Of a stretch of DNA of 64,000 nucleotides, positions 1 through 9,229 are shown one piece after another. The notes beneath the pieces were generated by a model. That model had not been told where the DNA came from. It ran no database searches and saw nothing but the letters and a program-made list of their open reading frames with translations. How positions within the stretch are numbered: position 1 is the stretch's first letter; each line of letters opens with the position of its first letter. Source of the stretch: Dactylococcopsis salina PCC 8305 (lineage in GTDB: Bacteria; Cyanobacteriota; Cyanobacteriia; Cyanobacteriales; Rubidibacteraceae); contig NC_019780.1 in the NCBI RefSeq assembly GCF_000317615.1, positions 62,001 to 126,000 on the forward strand, written 5' to 3'. The position numbers were made by a program, and so were the translations under genes.

Positions 1-22
1 AAAAATCAAGGAAATCTAGATT

Positions 23-442
23 ATGGAACAAACAACAGAAACCCAAAGCCAACAAACCGAAGCCGAAATTAACACCGAAGCGGGGGGAGAACTCGCACCA
101 GCGAACACTAAACCCCAATGGCAAGAACAAATCAAACCTGCGGTAGATGTTTTTTCTAAACTTCCAGACTACGTGGGACAATTCTTTGCTGACTATCAGC
201 AACCTCTCCTCACTCTTTTACTGATTATCGCCGCTATTGTCACCGTCAGAGTAACTCTCGCTGTTTTAGGTGCGATTAATGGGATTCCTTTACTCTCCCC
301 AGTTTTTGAATTAGTGGGATTAGGTTATACTGCTTGGTTTGTATATCGCTATCTGTTACGCGCTTCTACTCGCCAAGAATTAGCTTCTGAGTTTAACACC
401 CTGAAAGGACAAGTGGTTGGGAAAAACTCCCAAAAGTCGTAA
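23..442 (+). CDS. CAAD-domain (CURT1-like) membrane protein
   Basis: A 139-residue protein. An acidic, Gln/Glu-rich N-terminus (about 1-35) is followed by an amphipathic stretch and two hydrophobic segments (about 62-82 and 88-108), then RYLLRASTRQEL. This order is typical of CAAD domains, found appended to some cyanobacterial aminoacyl-tRNA synthetases and in free-standing thylakoid proteins related to plant CURT1. No synthetase domain is fused here, so the free-standing form is likely, with a role in thylakoid membrane association or curvature. The family call rests on the WFVYRYLL...R.EL signature and the membrane topology; the role is inference. The ATG lies shortly after a weak purine-rich stretch (AAGGAAA). 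The gene is convergent with the minus-strand ferredoxin-like gene. Confidence 0.8.
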   Translation: MEQTTETQSQQTEAEINTEAGGELAPANTKPQWQEQIKPAVDVFSKLPDYVGQFFADYQQPLLTLLLIIAAIVTVRVTLAVLGAINGIPLLSPVFELVGLGYTAWFVYRYLLRASTRQELASEFNTLKGQVVGKNSQKS

Positions 443-485
443 CTTATCATCGATTATAGGGGCGAACTCTAATTCGCCCTTACCG

Positions 486-1061
486 TTAACCAATCAAGAC
501 ACTATATTGTTGTGCAATTAATTCTCGGACTTGTTCTGGCTTCAAGCCTAGATGACGGGATTTATCCCCTTGCATCACTAAACAGGGTCCTTTCTTACAT
601 TTTCCCATGCAACCAGTCGCTTTTACTTGCACTTGCTCGCTCAATTGGTGTTTTTCTACCGTTTCCATCGCTGCTTGATACACTGCTTTTCCGCCACGTT
701 TACAGCAGGAAGACTTTTGACAGACTAGGATTTTCTCTTTTTTACTCTCTTTTTTCGCTGACTTGGGTTGAGGAGAAGGCGTAACCGCTACAGGATCATG
801 TGCTTCGATCGAGCTAATTTTCCGTTTCCGTTTCCCTTCTTTCGGTTTGTAGGTTTCTTTACCCGATACCGTGATCCAAGTACCAACGGGTAACTGATTT
901 TCTGTCAGGAGAGGGCGTAACTCCTTGCTGAGTTTAAGCAACTGTTCCCCTTCGGCGGTGGCGAGACGGAGATACTTCGGTTTGAGAGGAGATTTCCCTG
1001 ACGCATCGAGAAACCGTCCTTCTAGAACAAAGGTGCTAACTTGTTTTTTACTTTTCTTCAC
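486..1061 (-). CDS. (2Fe-2S) thioredoxin-like ferredoxin domain protein
   Basis: A 191-residue protein. The basic N-terminal half (about 1-100) shows no motif I recognise. The C-terminal half (about 110-190) is a thioredoxin-like [2Fe-2S] ferredoxin domain: the first cysteines are in ILVCQKSSCCKRGG and the second pair in ATGCMGKCKKGPCLV. Such domains occur in the NuoE/HoxE fold and in stand-alone shethna-type ferredoxins, where four Cys bind the cluster. The fused N-terminal region is common in cyanobacterial homologues. Partner and substrate cannot be read from the sequence; an electron-transfer role is inferred. The start MKKSKKQV is the only strong candidate. Confidence 0.8.
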   Translation of the reverse strand: MKKSKKQVSTFVLEGRFLDASGKSPLKPKYLRLATAEGEQLLKLSKELRPLLTENQLPVGTWITVSGKETYKPKEGKRKRKISSIEAHDPVAVTPSPQPKSAKKESKKEKILVCQKSSCCKRGGKAVYQAAMETVEKHQLSEQVQVKATGCMGKCKKGPCLVMQGDKSRHLGLKPEQVRELIAQQYSVLIG

Positions 1062-1141
1062 GTTAAACTCCCAACTTAAAACTGCAAATTATTCTCAACT
1101 TGTTAATTCTAGGATGACAAAAAAGATCGGATTTAACAAGT

Positions 1142-1235
1142 GCCTCTTACCTCTTACCTCTTACCTCTTACCTCTTACCTCTTACCTCTTGCCTTTTGCC
1201 TCTTGCCTTTTGCCTCTTGCCTTTTGCCTCTTGCC
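1142..1235. repeat. Heptamer tandem repeat (CTCTTAC / CTTTTGC / CTCTTGC)
   Basis: About thirteen 7-bp units run without interruption. The first half is CTCTTAC and the second half alternates CTCTTGC and CTTTTGC. The tract is followed by CTAGCGCGTAGCGCTATA, the same end motif that borders the heptamers near 60.85 kb. Short tandemly repeated repetitive (STRR) heptamers of this kind are known from cyanobacteria. It lies directly upstream of the histidine kinase gene. Confidence 0.85.
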
Positions 1236-1295
1236 TAGCGCGTAGCGCTATATAAGTTACAGTTAAGTTATATTAAAGTTTCCTCTGCATTAGGA

Positions 1296-3497
1296 ATGGC
1301 ATCAGAATCGCTGGCATCAGACCTGAAACAATTACAAGAACAACAAGCGTTAATTCTCGAACAAATTGACCGCGCGATCGCGATATTCGATCGCTACGAT
1401 CGCCTCATCACCTACAATCAATCGTTTTTGATTCTAGGGGGCTTTTCCCCAGATTGGCTTGCCCAACAACCCTCCCAACAAGAAATCATAGAAAAAATGG
1501 CAACTCAGGGGAAATGGTCAAAGGGAGAACAAGAAATTTTGATCGACCTGATCCAAAAAGCTGATTCTAACCCCACTCCTTGCACGATCGAGCAGCCATC
1601 GGGAGAAAGTTTACATATTTTAATTACCGCTACCAGCGACGGTGGCTATATTCTAAACCTCCGTCAACTGACGATCGAAACTGATTCTAAAGAAATTATC
1701 AATCGTGAACTCAGACGACTAACGTTTTTACTGGGATTAACAGAACGTCTCCAACCTGCCACAGACATCGAGGAAATTGGTCAATTTGCCCTTTCCTACC
1801 TCATTGAAACTACTAACGCCGCATTTGGGGACGTGAAAGTGATTAGCGGCGAAGGGAACGATCGAAAAGCAGAGCTTCTCGTCAACGAAATCACCTCAGA
1901 ATTTATTGCCACCTATGGGGATGCAATTCCCGAGATGGGGGCTTTGATGAAAGAGGGCATCCCCTATGGACAAGGTTTATTATGGCAGGTGGTGATCACA
2001 GGGAAACCGCTTTTTGTTGATGATTACGCCAACCACCCGCAAGCGGTGGAGGGGTTTCGCAATCCAGGGATTGGACAACTGGGCATTTTCCCGATTCCTG
2101 GACATCGTGGCGACATTATTGGGGTTTTAACCTTAGAATCTCGTTCCGAAAACCCTCTACAAAGTCAGTTACAAGAAGATATAGTGTTAGCGGCTTGTCG
2201 CACGTTAGGAGTCGCCATTGAACGAGCGCAAGTGCAACACAATCTCCGTCAAGCCAATGAAGATTTAGCCCAAGCCTCACAAATGAAGTCAGAGTTTTTG
2301 GCTTCTATGTCTCACGAGTTACGAACGCCCTTAAACAGCATTCTCGGTTTTGCTGATTTACTGGAAAGACAACGAAAAGAGACTTTAAGCGAGAATCAAG
2401 TTAAGCAAGTCAAGGCAATTAAGCGCAGTGGCGAACATTTACTGCAATTAATCAATGATATTCTAGACCTTTCCAAAATTGAAGCGGGAAAAACCGAATT
2501 AGATTTACAGCCAGTCGTGGTTCATAGTTTATGTAGTCAGTGTTTGCGGATGGTGCAACCACGATCGGATAAAAAGCGCATTGCTTTATCATTGGAGTTA
2601 GATTATCAGATCGAACGTGCGGAATTAGATGAACGACGAGTCCGACAGATTTTGATTAATCTTCTCTCCAATGCGATTAAATTTACGCCCGAAGCGGGGA
2701 AAGTTAAACTCAGTGGTTATCTTCGTTATGGTCGTCAGTTACTCGCAGAATCCAGACTCGATCGAAGCCCAGTTAACAATAGCACTCCTTACCTCTGTTT
2801 AGAAGTCTCAGACACAGGAATTGGGATTCCAAAAGAGAAACAAGGGTTATTGTTTCGTCCGTTTCAACAATTAGATTCCTCTCTCACCCGTCGCCACGAA
2901 GGAACAGGTTTAGGATTAGCACTCACCAAACGTTTAGCGGAATTACATGGCGGCACCGTTTCTGTGGAATCAGAAGAAAATCAAGGGAGTGCGTTTCGGG
3001 TTTGGCTTCCTCTGACAGAATTACGAACCCAAAAGGAAGATTTCTCTAAAGAAGAAACGTCTCCAGAAGATGTGTTGCGTCCATTTGGTACGGAAACAAC
3101 GGAAACTGGAAATAGTCCTCGGATTTTAGTGGTGGAAGATCAACCCTTTAATCAGGCTTTGATTTGTCAGGTGTTGGAATTAGAAGGATATGAAGTGGAA
3201 GTGATTTATGATGGGAGAACGATGAAGGACTTAATCGAAGCAGAACTTCGATCGCGCGAACTGTTACCCCATCTGATTCTCCTCGATATTCAACTTCCCG
3301 AAGTCGATGGTTTTGAATTATTGCATCAGTTACGGGAAACTGAATACTGGCAGGATGTCCCTGTGATTGCCATTACAGCGATGGCGATGCCAGGCGATCG
3401 CGATCGCTGTTTAGACGCGGGGGCCGATGATTACATCGCCAAACCCCTGCATTTAGAAACCGTCATCGAGAAAATTAAACATCTCATTTCTAATTAG
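1296..3497 (+). CDS. Hybrid sensor histidine kinase/response regulator
   Basis: A 733-residue soluble hybrid kinase. Order of domains: PAS-like sensor (about 15-130), GAF (about 140-310), short coiled linker (about 312-330), HisKA with phospho-acceptor His340 in SHELRTP, HATPase_c (N box NLLSNAIKF, G1 DTGIGIP, G2 GTGLGLALTK, about 430-580) and a C-terminal receiver (about 605-730) with phospho-acceptor Asp664 in LLDIQLPEVDG and the conserved Lys in AKPLH. No transmembrane segment is visible, so sensing is probably cytoplasmic. No output-domain gene lies next to it. Its stop codon TAG overlaps the duplicated CTAATTA at the left edge of a MITE, so the end of this gene was a transposition target. 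Confidence 0.93.
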   Translation: MASESLASDLKQLQEQQALILEQIDRAIAIFDRYDRLITYNQSFLILGGFSPDWLAQQPSQQEIIEKMATQGKWSKGEQEILIDLIQKADSNPTPCTIEQPSGESLHILITATSDGGYILNLRQLTIETDSKEIINRELRRLTFLLGLTERLQPATDIEEIGQFALSYLIETTNAAFGDVKVISGEGNDRKAELLVNEITSEFIATYGDAIPEMGALMKEGIPYGQGLLWQVVITGKPLFVDDYANHPQAVEGFRNPGIGQLGIFPIPGHRGDIIGVLTLESRSENPLQSQLQEDIVLAACRTLGVAIERAQVQHNLRQANEDLAQASQMKSEFLASMSHELRTPLNSILGFADLLERQRKETLSENQVKQVKAIKRSGEHLLQLINDILDLSKIEAGKTELDLQPVVVHSLCSQCLRMVQPRSDKKRIALSLELDYQIERAELDERRVRQILINLLSNAIKFTPEAGKVKLSGYLRYGRQLLAESRLDRSPVNNSTPYLCLEVSDTGIGIPKEKQGLLFRPFQQLDSSLTRRHEGTGLGLALTKRLAELHGGTVSVESEENQGSAFRVWLPLTELRTQKEDFSKEETSPEDVLRPFGTETTETGNSPRILVVEDQPFNQALICQVLELEGYEVEVIYDGRTMKDLIEAELRSRELLPHLILLDIQLPEVDGFELLHQLRETEYWQDVPVIAITAMAMPGDRDRCLDAGADDYIAKPLHLETVIEKIKHLISN

Positions 3498-3688
3498 TGC
3501 CTCCTGAAAAAGTCCATTGGTTGGTTTAGCAAGGCAAGAGGCAAAAGGCAAAAGGCAAGAGGCAAGAGGCAAGTTGCCTTAGGCAAGAGGCAAGAGGGTT
3601 GAACAATCAATGAACTTGCATTTTTACTCATATCTTAATCGCCTCAAATCCTTATTTGGTAAAACTTTCAGTTTCCCAACAGCAACCC
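3497..3688. mobile_element. MITE copy 1 (heptamer-core element)
   Basis: A non-coding element of about 190 bp between the stop codons of two convergent genes. From the left it has CTGAAAAAGTCCATTGG, a core of GGCAAGA/GGCAAAA heptamers (3531-3596), a unique part, and the right end TTTCCCAACAGCAACCCC. The whole arrangement recurs in inverse orientation at 20738-20981. Direct repeats CTAATTA flank it (3490-3496 and 3689-3695). The intact terminal inverted repeat appears to be GGGGTTGCTG/CAGCAACCCC; the left end of this copy is degraded. No transposase is encoded, so it is inferred to be moved in trans. Confidence 0.8.
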
Positions 3689-3692
3689 CTAA

Positions 3693-4679
3693 TTAATCAT
3701 CAAACAGATCATCAAATTCGGCTTTTAATTCTCGCGCCATCAGGGCTTCTACCGCCTGTTGCGGGGTTGATTTTCCCTTGAGTAAACGATACACCTGCGC
3801 CGAAATCGGGACGGGAATTTGCTCTTTACGCGCCAACCGCACTAACACTTGTGTGGTGTTTACCCCTTCTGCTGTCCCTTCTAAATGCTCTAAAATCTCT
3901 TCTAAGGTTTTACCCTGGGCTAACCCATAGCCTACCTGATAATTGCGAGAGAGGGGGCTATCACAAGTGGCGAGTAAATCTCCTAACCCCGATAAACCAA
4001 AAAAGGTTTCACTGGATGCGCCCAATGTTGTTCCGATGCGGATCATTTCTGGAAGGGCGCGAGTAAGAAGGGCTGCTTTGGCATTCGTCCCTAAATGTAA
4101 TCCATCACACACACCAGACGCGATCGCAATGACATTTTTTAATGTTCCTCCCAATTCTGTACCAATGGGATCAGCATTAATATAAACTCGAAACGTCTCA
4201 CAAGCAAACATTTCTTGGGCAGCTTCGGCGGCGGCTTCATCTTCACTTGCCATTACTGTGGCGGCAGGAAGATTGTTTTGGATTTCCTTCGCTAAATTGG
4301 GACCCGATAACACCACGATCGGATGATCGGGAAACGCCTCTTGCCAGAGTCGGGAAGGCGTGTAGGCAGTTTCTGTATCTAACCCTTTGGTAGCAGTGAC
4401 AATAATCGTTGATTCAGGAATACCAATGGCTTTAACGCGATCGATCATCGGTTTAACCCCTTTCATGGAAATCGCAGACAAGAGAATTTCTGCATCTTGA
4501 ATCACCGATTCTAAAGGAGTTTCACCGCGTCTCGACCATAAACGTACATGATGATCGCTACGTTCAGCAACCGCCGCAAGGGTTGAACCCCAAGCGCCCG
4601 CACCTAAAACCGTTGTGATTTTGGCGGGAGTGGCTTCGTTTCCTGTAAAATTACTGGGTTGAGATTCTGTATTTACCAT
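3693..4679 (-). CDS. gpsA: NAD(P)-dependent glycerol-3-phosphate dehydrogenase
   Basis: A 328-residue protein that makes sn-glycerol 3-phosphate from dihydroxyacetone phosphate for phospholipid synthesis. The Rossmann motif VLGAGAWGSTLA is at about 24-35. The family motifs VVLSGPNLAKEI, the catalytic-Lys region GGTLKNVIAIASGVCDG and SGLGDLLATC follow in order. Length fits the family. The 20 residues before the Rossmann fold are poorly conserved, so a start nearer the fold is possible, but ATG 4679 is acceptable. The stop codon TAA overlaps the CTAATTA target duplication of the adjacent MITE. The gene is convergent with the hybrid kinase. Confidence 0.95.
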   Translation of the reverse strand: MVNTESQPSNFTGNEATPAKITTVLGAGAWGSTLAAVAERSDHHVRLWSRRGETPLESVIQDAEILLSAISMKGVKPMIDRVKAIGIPESTIIVTATKGLDTETAYTPSRLWQEAFPDHPIVVLSGPNLAKEIQNNLPAATVMASEDEAAAEAAQEMFACETFRVYINADPIGTELGGTLKNVIAIASGVCDGLHLGTNAKAALLTRALPEMIRIGTTLGASSETFFGLSGLGDLLATCDSPLSRNYQVGYGLAQGKTLEEILEHLEGTAEGVNTTQVLVRLARKEQIPVPISAQVYRLLKGKSTPQQAVEALMARELKAEFDDLFDD

Positions 4680-4706
4680 CTAAGTTGATTTTTAATTAAT
4701 AATTAG

Positions 4707-4894
4707 TTATAGCAGTTCTAATCCATTTCCCTTGATTCCCCCCTTACGAAGGGGGGTTAGGGGGGATTGTTAATTCCCCCCTTACGAAGGGGGGCGAGGG
4801 GGGATTGTTAATTCCCCCCTTACGAAGGGGGGTTAGGGGGGATTGATTTACAATTTGTTTGGGATTACTATAGCAATCCTAAATCAATTTTACT
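4707..4894. repeat. MITE-like element with CTATAGCA ends and three C/G hairpins
   Basis: The left end TATAGCAGTTCTAAT and a right part reading GGGATTACTATAGC are imperfect inverted repeats. Between them are three near-identical units with the hairpin CCCCCCTTACGAAGGGGGG followed by TTAGGGGGGATTGTTAA. Elements with the same ends occur at 57128-57250 and 59144-59247. It lies upstream of the NUDIX gene and could act as a terminator or insulator; that is inference. Confidence 0.7.
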
Positions 4895-4935
4895 GGTCTG
4901 GTAGCAGTAAAAATAAACCGAGAAAACCAGAAATT

Positions 4936-5382
4936 ATGTCTTATAGAAACCCGATTCCGACCGTTGATATTATCATTGAACTGCGCGATCGACCCCAGCG
5001 CCCGATCGTCCTCATTGAACGGAAAAATCCTCCTTATGGTTGGGCGATTCCAGGGGGATTTGTTGATTATGGTGAATCCGTAGAAACCGCCGCGAAACGG
5101 GAAGCGTTAGAAGAAACTCGTCTGGAAGTTGAACTCATTGAACAGTTCCAAGTTTATTCTGATCCGCAACGAGACGATCGCAAACATACCATCAGCATCG
5201 TCTTTATTGCCACCGCCGTTGGCACGCCACAAGCGGCCGATGATGCCAAAAACTTAAACCGCTTTTCCCTGTGGGAGATTCCAGAGAACTTATGTTTTGA
5301 TCATCACCAAATTTTAACCGATTATCGGTATTACCGAGACTATGGTTTTCGTCCTAACTTCACGGGTTGCTCGATCGGTTGA
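4936..5382 (+). CDS. NUDIX hydrolase
   Basis: A 148-residue NUDIX protein with the full Nudix box at about residues 41-61 ([20 protein letters not shown]), which binds the metal for hydrolysis of a nucleoside diphosphate linked to another moiety. N-terminal strands and the sequence WAIPGG before the box match ADP-ribose/NADH-type members, but the substrate cannot be fixed. ATG 4936 (MSYRNPIP) is preferred: an upstream in-frame ATG at 4843 would start inside repeat DNA and add a non-conserved tail. The 3' end overlaps the convergent GH57 gene by 43 bp. Confidence 0.9.
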   Translation: MSYRNPIPTVDIIIELRDRPQRPIVLIERKNPPYGWAIPGGFVDYGESVETAAKREALEETRLEVELIEQFQVYSDPQRDDRKHTISIVFIATAVGTPQAADDAKNLNRFSLWEIPENLCFDHHQILTDYRYYRDYGFRPNFTGCSIG

Positions 5383-6959
5383 TAAACTTGATAGTCGATG
5401 TTGGGAAATATGTTGTCAATTTTTTCCACTTTTTCTAACCAAACTCGATCGATGCTTCCCTGAAGAATCTCATCATATAACTTATTAAACCGTTTTAAGT
5501 GCGATCGGGTGCGACGAACCGCATAAGGCACCATAGTTCCCGTTCGCATAATAAACGCCCAATCCGAAGACTGCGCCAATAGTAACTCCCTTGCTGCTTG
5601 ATTTAGCGCTCGTTTCTCCCACTCATCCGCCGCTTCACGACGACTCAACTCAATCATCCGTTCCGTTGCCTCATGTAAATGGGGATAAATCCAAGCATTC
5701 GTCGAATTCACCCAATATTCGTGAAACCCTTTATATCCCCAACTTGACTGGGAAGGCTTACAAACCTGTTGCACCGGTTCCAAGCGTAAATACTCCGCTA
5801 AATGCACCATTTCATAAGTCGTTTGGTCATACCAAGACTTACGAATCAAATAATCCACAAACCAAGGTCCTTCATACCACCAATGACCAAATAACTCCGC
5901 ATCATAAGGAGAAATCACCACTGGCTGACGTTGCATAATCCCTGCTAAATGCTCAATTTGGCGTTCTCGGTTAAAGACAAAATTCCCCGCGTGTTCCGCC
6001 GCCTTTTCCCTTGCCCAATAGGGATCATATAACTTTTTCTCCCCTAACTCGGCAGTGCGACTGGTAATTTTATGATATTTAATCCCTGTATTTTTCCGTT
6101 GTCCATCAGGGAGAATATAGGGTTTAATATACTCATACTCCGCTTCCCAACCCAAATCCTTATAAAACTCCCGATACACTGGATCACCAGGATAACCCAC
6201 CTGTGACGACCACACCTGCTGAGAAGACTCGTGATCCCGTCCAAATGCTGCCACACCGCTTTCTGTGTAAACTGGCGCATAAGTGCCATAACGAGGACGC
6301 GGACTGGCATATAATAAACCATGTCCATCCATAAGAAAATAACGTAGGTTCGCATCTGCCATGAAGCGCTCTAAACCATCATAATAAGCACATTCTGGCA
6401 ACCAAATTCCGCGCGGCTTACAACCAAAGTTTTCTTCGTAATGGTCACAAGCAATATTGATTTGCGCTTTCACGGCTTCAGGGTACATTTTCATCAAGGG
6501 AAGATAGCCATGGGTTGCCGCTGAGGTAATAATCTCAATATTGCCACTGTCTTGAAGCTCTTTAAACGCAGTTACTAAGTCTCCCTGATACGCTTCCCAA
6601 GTTTTTCGCACCCGTGCAAACTGATTAATATAATGTTGGGCTAAGTATTGAAGATGTCCGTTATCGGGATGATTTTGAAGTTCTTTGGCGCCGAGTTCTT
6701 CTAACTTGGATAAATGCTGCTCATAGCGTTCTTGCAGAAAAGAATCCCGTAACATGGACACCAAAGGCGGTGTCATGCTCATTGTAATCTTAAATTCAAT
6801 GCCATCTTGTTTTAATCCCTGAAAAGTTTGTAATAGAGGAATATAGGTTTCGGTGATCGCTTCAAAAAGCCATTCTTCCTCTAAGACATAATTACTTTCA
6901 GGATGGCGGACAAAGGGGAGATGAGCGTGTAAAACTAGAGCGAGATAGCCAAGAGCCAT
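5340..6959 (-). CDS. GH57 1,4-alpha-glucan branching enzyme
   Basis: A 539-residue glycoside hydrolase family 57 protein with the DUF1957 C-terminal part. Conserved blocks: [16 protein letters not shown] at the N-terminus, [10 protein letters not shown] with the likely nucleophile Glu189, and [15 protein letters not shown] with the likely acid Asp353. These match the E/D pair of characterised thermophile GH57 branching enzymes (EC 2.4.1.18). It would introduce alpha-1,6 branches into glycogen in the cytosol. Start chosen at ATG 6959 (MALGYLAL), where conservation begins; an upstream in-frame extension to 7040 is not family-like. It is convergent with and overlaps the NUDIX gene. Confidence 0.9.
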   Translation of the reverse strand: MALGYLALVLHAHLPFVRHPESNYVLEEEWLFEAITETYIPLLQTFQGLKQDGIEFKITMSMTPPLVSMLRDSFLQERYEQHLSKLEELGAKELQNHPDNGHLQYLAQHYINQFARVRKTWEAYQGDLVTAFKELQDSGNIEIITSAATHGYLPLMKMYPEAVKAQINIACDHYEENFGCKPRGIWLPECAYYDGLERFMADANLRYFLMDGHGLLYASPRPRYGTYAPVYTESGVAAFGRDHESSQQVWSSQVGYPGDPVYREFYKDLGWEAEYEYIKPYILPDGQRKNTGIKYHKITSRTAELGEKKLYDPYWAREKAAEHAGNFVFNRERQIEHLAGIMQRQPVVISPYDAELFGHWWYEGPWFVDYLIRKSWYDQTTYEMVHLAEYLRLEPVQQVCKPSQSSWGYKGFHEYWVNSTNAWIYPHLHEATERMIELSRREAADEWEKRALNQAARELLLAQSSDWAFIMRTGTMVPYAVRRTRSHLKRFNKLYDEILQGSIDRVWLEKVEKIDNIFPNIDYQVYQPIEQPVKLGRKP

Positions 6960-7197
6960 AAGTAACTGTTTGCGTTGATGATGGGAGTGTTTGCAGTGAC
7001 CAATAATCAGTTCCCTGATTTTTGTGGTGTTATTGTGCAATTATCCATTTTAACTGGGTTTTGTGATTCCTGATCAACTGTTGACACTGCTATAGCTATC
7101 ACAAACATGAATTATGAAACGATTTTTATCCCTAATCCCCAATTTTCGGAAGAGAGTTTTACCCATCAAATCATGTTGCTATGATATTGGATCAGGC

Positions 7198-7443
7198 TTA
7201 ATGAAGGAACTGGTACTCAGTGCGATGGATAGGTCTCTGTTCCCTCTCTGACCAATATTGAGCAATTACACCATTTTGTTCATCAACCCATTTATCACCT
7301 GTGGAAGGAATAACAATCGCGCCATCAGGAATAGATGAAATCTTTTCTGGGCGATCCATCAACTCTTCTAAATAGTCAAAGGCTGCGTTGATATTGGCTT
7401 CGGCTAACCGTTGTTGTTCACTTGGAGTATAGTTCATTTTCAT
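7198..7443 (-). CDS. Hypothetical small protein (second gene of a disrupted pair)
   Basis: An 81-residue, acidic, probably helical protein with the stretch IPDGAIVIPSTGDKW. I do not recognise a firm family; the IPDGA core recalls DUF5647-like small proteins. The start ATG overlaps the end of the upstream small gene (stop at 7418-7420), and GGAGACGATATG gives a good ribosome-binding site. Overlapping small genes of this size are often TA pairs, but no toxin or antitoxin motif is visible. The upstream partner is cut by a transposon. Confidence 0.6.
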   Translation of the reverse strand: MKMNYTPSEQQRLAEANINAAFDYLEELMDRPEKISSIPDGAIVIPSTGDKWVDEQNGVIAQYWSEREQRPIHRTEYQFLH

Positions 7444-7612
7444 ATCGTCTCCTTTCTGCTTCCCAATTTTTAAGAAGAAACTGACGAGCAGCCTTCATAT
7501 TAATCTTATTATCACCATAGTCATTAAGCCACCTTTTAGTAGTTGTGCCATTTGGTGAGTGAATATCTAAGTGGGGAGCCCCGTCAAAATCATCCGCCCG
7601 AATTACAGCGAT
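7418..7612 (-). pseudogene. 5'-truncated small gene, cut by the TnpB element
   Basis: An open frame with no start codon that reads IRADDFDGAPHLDIHS, then NDYGDNKINMKAARQ, LKNWEAERRRYENEL and a stop at 7418-7420. It overlaps the start of the next gene, as in a two-gene operon. Recognisable protein stops at about the AATTAC at 7600-7605, where the IS605-type element begins. The missing N-terminus is not found beyond the other end of the element. I do not recognise the family. Confidence 0.55.
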
Positions 7613-7666
7613 TCAGTCAGAAAGCCATCCGTTTGAAACGGATAGATGAATGACACAAACAAGGCT

Positions 7667-7819
7667 TTAGCCTTCTGTGTCCTTGTAATTTGGCATTTCT
7701 AAGGTATCAATCCAGTCCTCTACTAGCTGAGTCATTGTTTTTCTTTTATGTCTTGCATATAGTCTCAACTTTTCAAGTCTCCCTACTTCTATCCGAATGG
7801 AAAATTGTTCTTTTTTCAT
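7667..7819 (-). CDS. Ribbon-helix-helix (CopG/Arc-like) 50-aa protein
   Basis: A 50-residue protein starting MKKEQFSIRIEVGRLEKL. A short beta strand (QFSIRIE) is followed by a helix (RLEKLRLYARHKR), a turn and a second helix (TMTQLVEDWIDTLE), the pattern of a ribbon-helix-helix DNA-binding dimer. It is transcribed away from tnpB, occupying the place where tnpA lies in complete IS605 elements. It may repress the element or act as a small antitoxin-like regulator; both are inference. ATG and stop are clear; no family name is claimed. Confidence 0.7.
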   Translation of the reverse strand: MKKEQFSIRIEVGRLEKLRLYARHKRKTMTQLVEDWIDTLEMPNYKDTEG

Positions 7820-7876
7820 CTCTTGTCAATGACGTGATTTATGTTATAATAATCTTAGCATTATTTTAGAAAGCCT

Positions 7877-9158
7877 ATGTATGGATGTCAGCAAAATCGA
7901 ATTAAACCAAGCTCTGACTTAATTCCTATATTAGAACATATTTGCCATACGGCTAATAATCTCACTAATTGTGGGATTTATCTGGCTCGTCAAATTTTCT
8001 TTAATGAGAAAAGAATCATTGGTAAATATGAACCAGAAAAAGCCTTAAAACAGCAAATTAACTTCAAAGCCCTCTACTCTCAATGCTCCCAACAAATTCT
8101 TAGAAGTGTCGCCGAATCTTTTAAGTCCTATCAAGGATTAAGAGAAGCCTTTTTTGAAGGAACAATTGATAAGCATCCCAAACTTCCAAGTTATAGAGAC
8201 AAAGGAGGGATGGCGGTTGCTTCCTACCCAAAACAAGCGTTAAAGTTAAAATCTGGTCAAGTTAGAATCCCTTTGGGGAAAACGATTAAAATTTGGTTTG
8301 GGTTGGGAGAGTTCTTTGTTCCGTTCCCTTCTAATCTAGAATGGAAAAGCATAAAAGAGTTAAGAATCCTTCCTAGAAATCGAGAATTTTATGTGGAATG
8401 GGTTTATGAAAGACCCGAAGTAAGTACCGCAGTTAACTCGACAGAGGCGTTAGGAATTGATCCTGGCTTAGATAATTGGCTAACTTGTGTTTCTACAAAA
8501 GAGTGAGTCTTTCGTTATTGATGGAAGAAAAGTTAAATCTCTAAATCAAAATTATAACCGTCGAGTATCTTCTCTCAAGAAAGGAAAGCCTCAAGGTTAT
8601 TGGGATAGTGAGTTAGCGAGAATCACAGAAAAAAGAAATCGTCAAATTAGAGATGCTGTAAATAAAGCGGCGAAAATGGTTGTTAACTATTGTCTTAATA
8701 AGGATATAGGAATCATCGTTTTCGGTTGGAATAAAGGTCAGCGTCAAGGGCTCAATATAGGACACCAAAATAATCAAAACTTTGTCCAGATTCCCACAGC
8801 TAAGTTAAAAAATCGGATTCAACAATTAGCAGAAGAAAATGGAATTGAGTTTGTAGAAACTGAAGAATCTTATACCTCCAAAGCCTCGTTCTTAGACCGT
8901 GATTTGCTACCGAAATTCGGTGAAAAACCCGAAAGGTGGCAGCCATCAGGGAAAAGAGTAACAAGAGGATGCTATAAAGATTCAAAAGGAAGGATCGTTA
9001 ATGCTGATGCCCAAGCGGCGGCAAACATTCTGAGAAAAGTAGAGATACAGCTAGGCTTAGTTCTAGCCAAGGTCAGTAGAGCAGCTTTGAGCCTGCCCCA
9101 AAGATTTTATCTTTGGAACTCCAAACGAAAAGCGCGAAGCATTATGGCTTTAGCATAA
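7877..9158 (+). pseudogene. Frameshifted TnpB (RNA-guided nuclease family)
   Basis: Two overlapping frames give one TnpB. The first (7877-8506) carries the N-terminal domain and the first RuvC motif ALGIDPGLDNWL. The second, readable from about 8490 to 9158, carries the DGRKVKSLN region, the second RuvC motif VETEESYTSKASFLD and the third NADAQAAANIL. The shift of one base is at about 8495-8505, near ACAAAAGAG. The zinc-finger cysteines of many TnpBs are absent, as in some cyanobacterial relatives. Both D and E catalytic positions are kept, so the break may be recent. It is probably non-functional unless frameshifting occurs. Confidence 0.85.
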
Positions 9159-9229
9159 TGCGTAGCAACGTTTGGAATCCACGCCGATTTATCGCGTGGA
9201 GAGTTCAACACATAACACTAATCATCAAG

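Larger units (their letters stand above)
7606..9209 (+). mobile_element. IS605-family TnpB-only element with RHH gene
   Basis: Inferred boundaries: the left end follows AATTAC at 7600-7605, where the neighbouring gene is interrupted; the right end is GAGTTCAAC after the hairpin CCACGC/GCGTGG (9179-9199). It contains a minus-strand 50-codon ribbon-helix-helix gene and a plus-strand frameshifted tnpB. There is no tnpA. The 3' part with two hairpins (9139-9161 and 9179-9199) is where the guide (omega) RNA of such elements is normally encoded. Exact ends are inference. Confidence 0.65.

Noticed and set aside
7877-9158. Two separate genes of 209 and 223 residues
   Set aside because: Together they give one TnpB with RuvC motifs split by a one-base shift.
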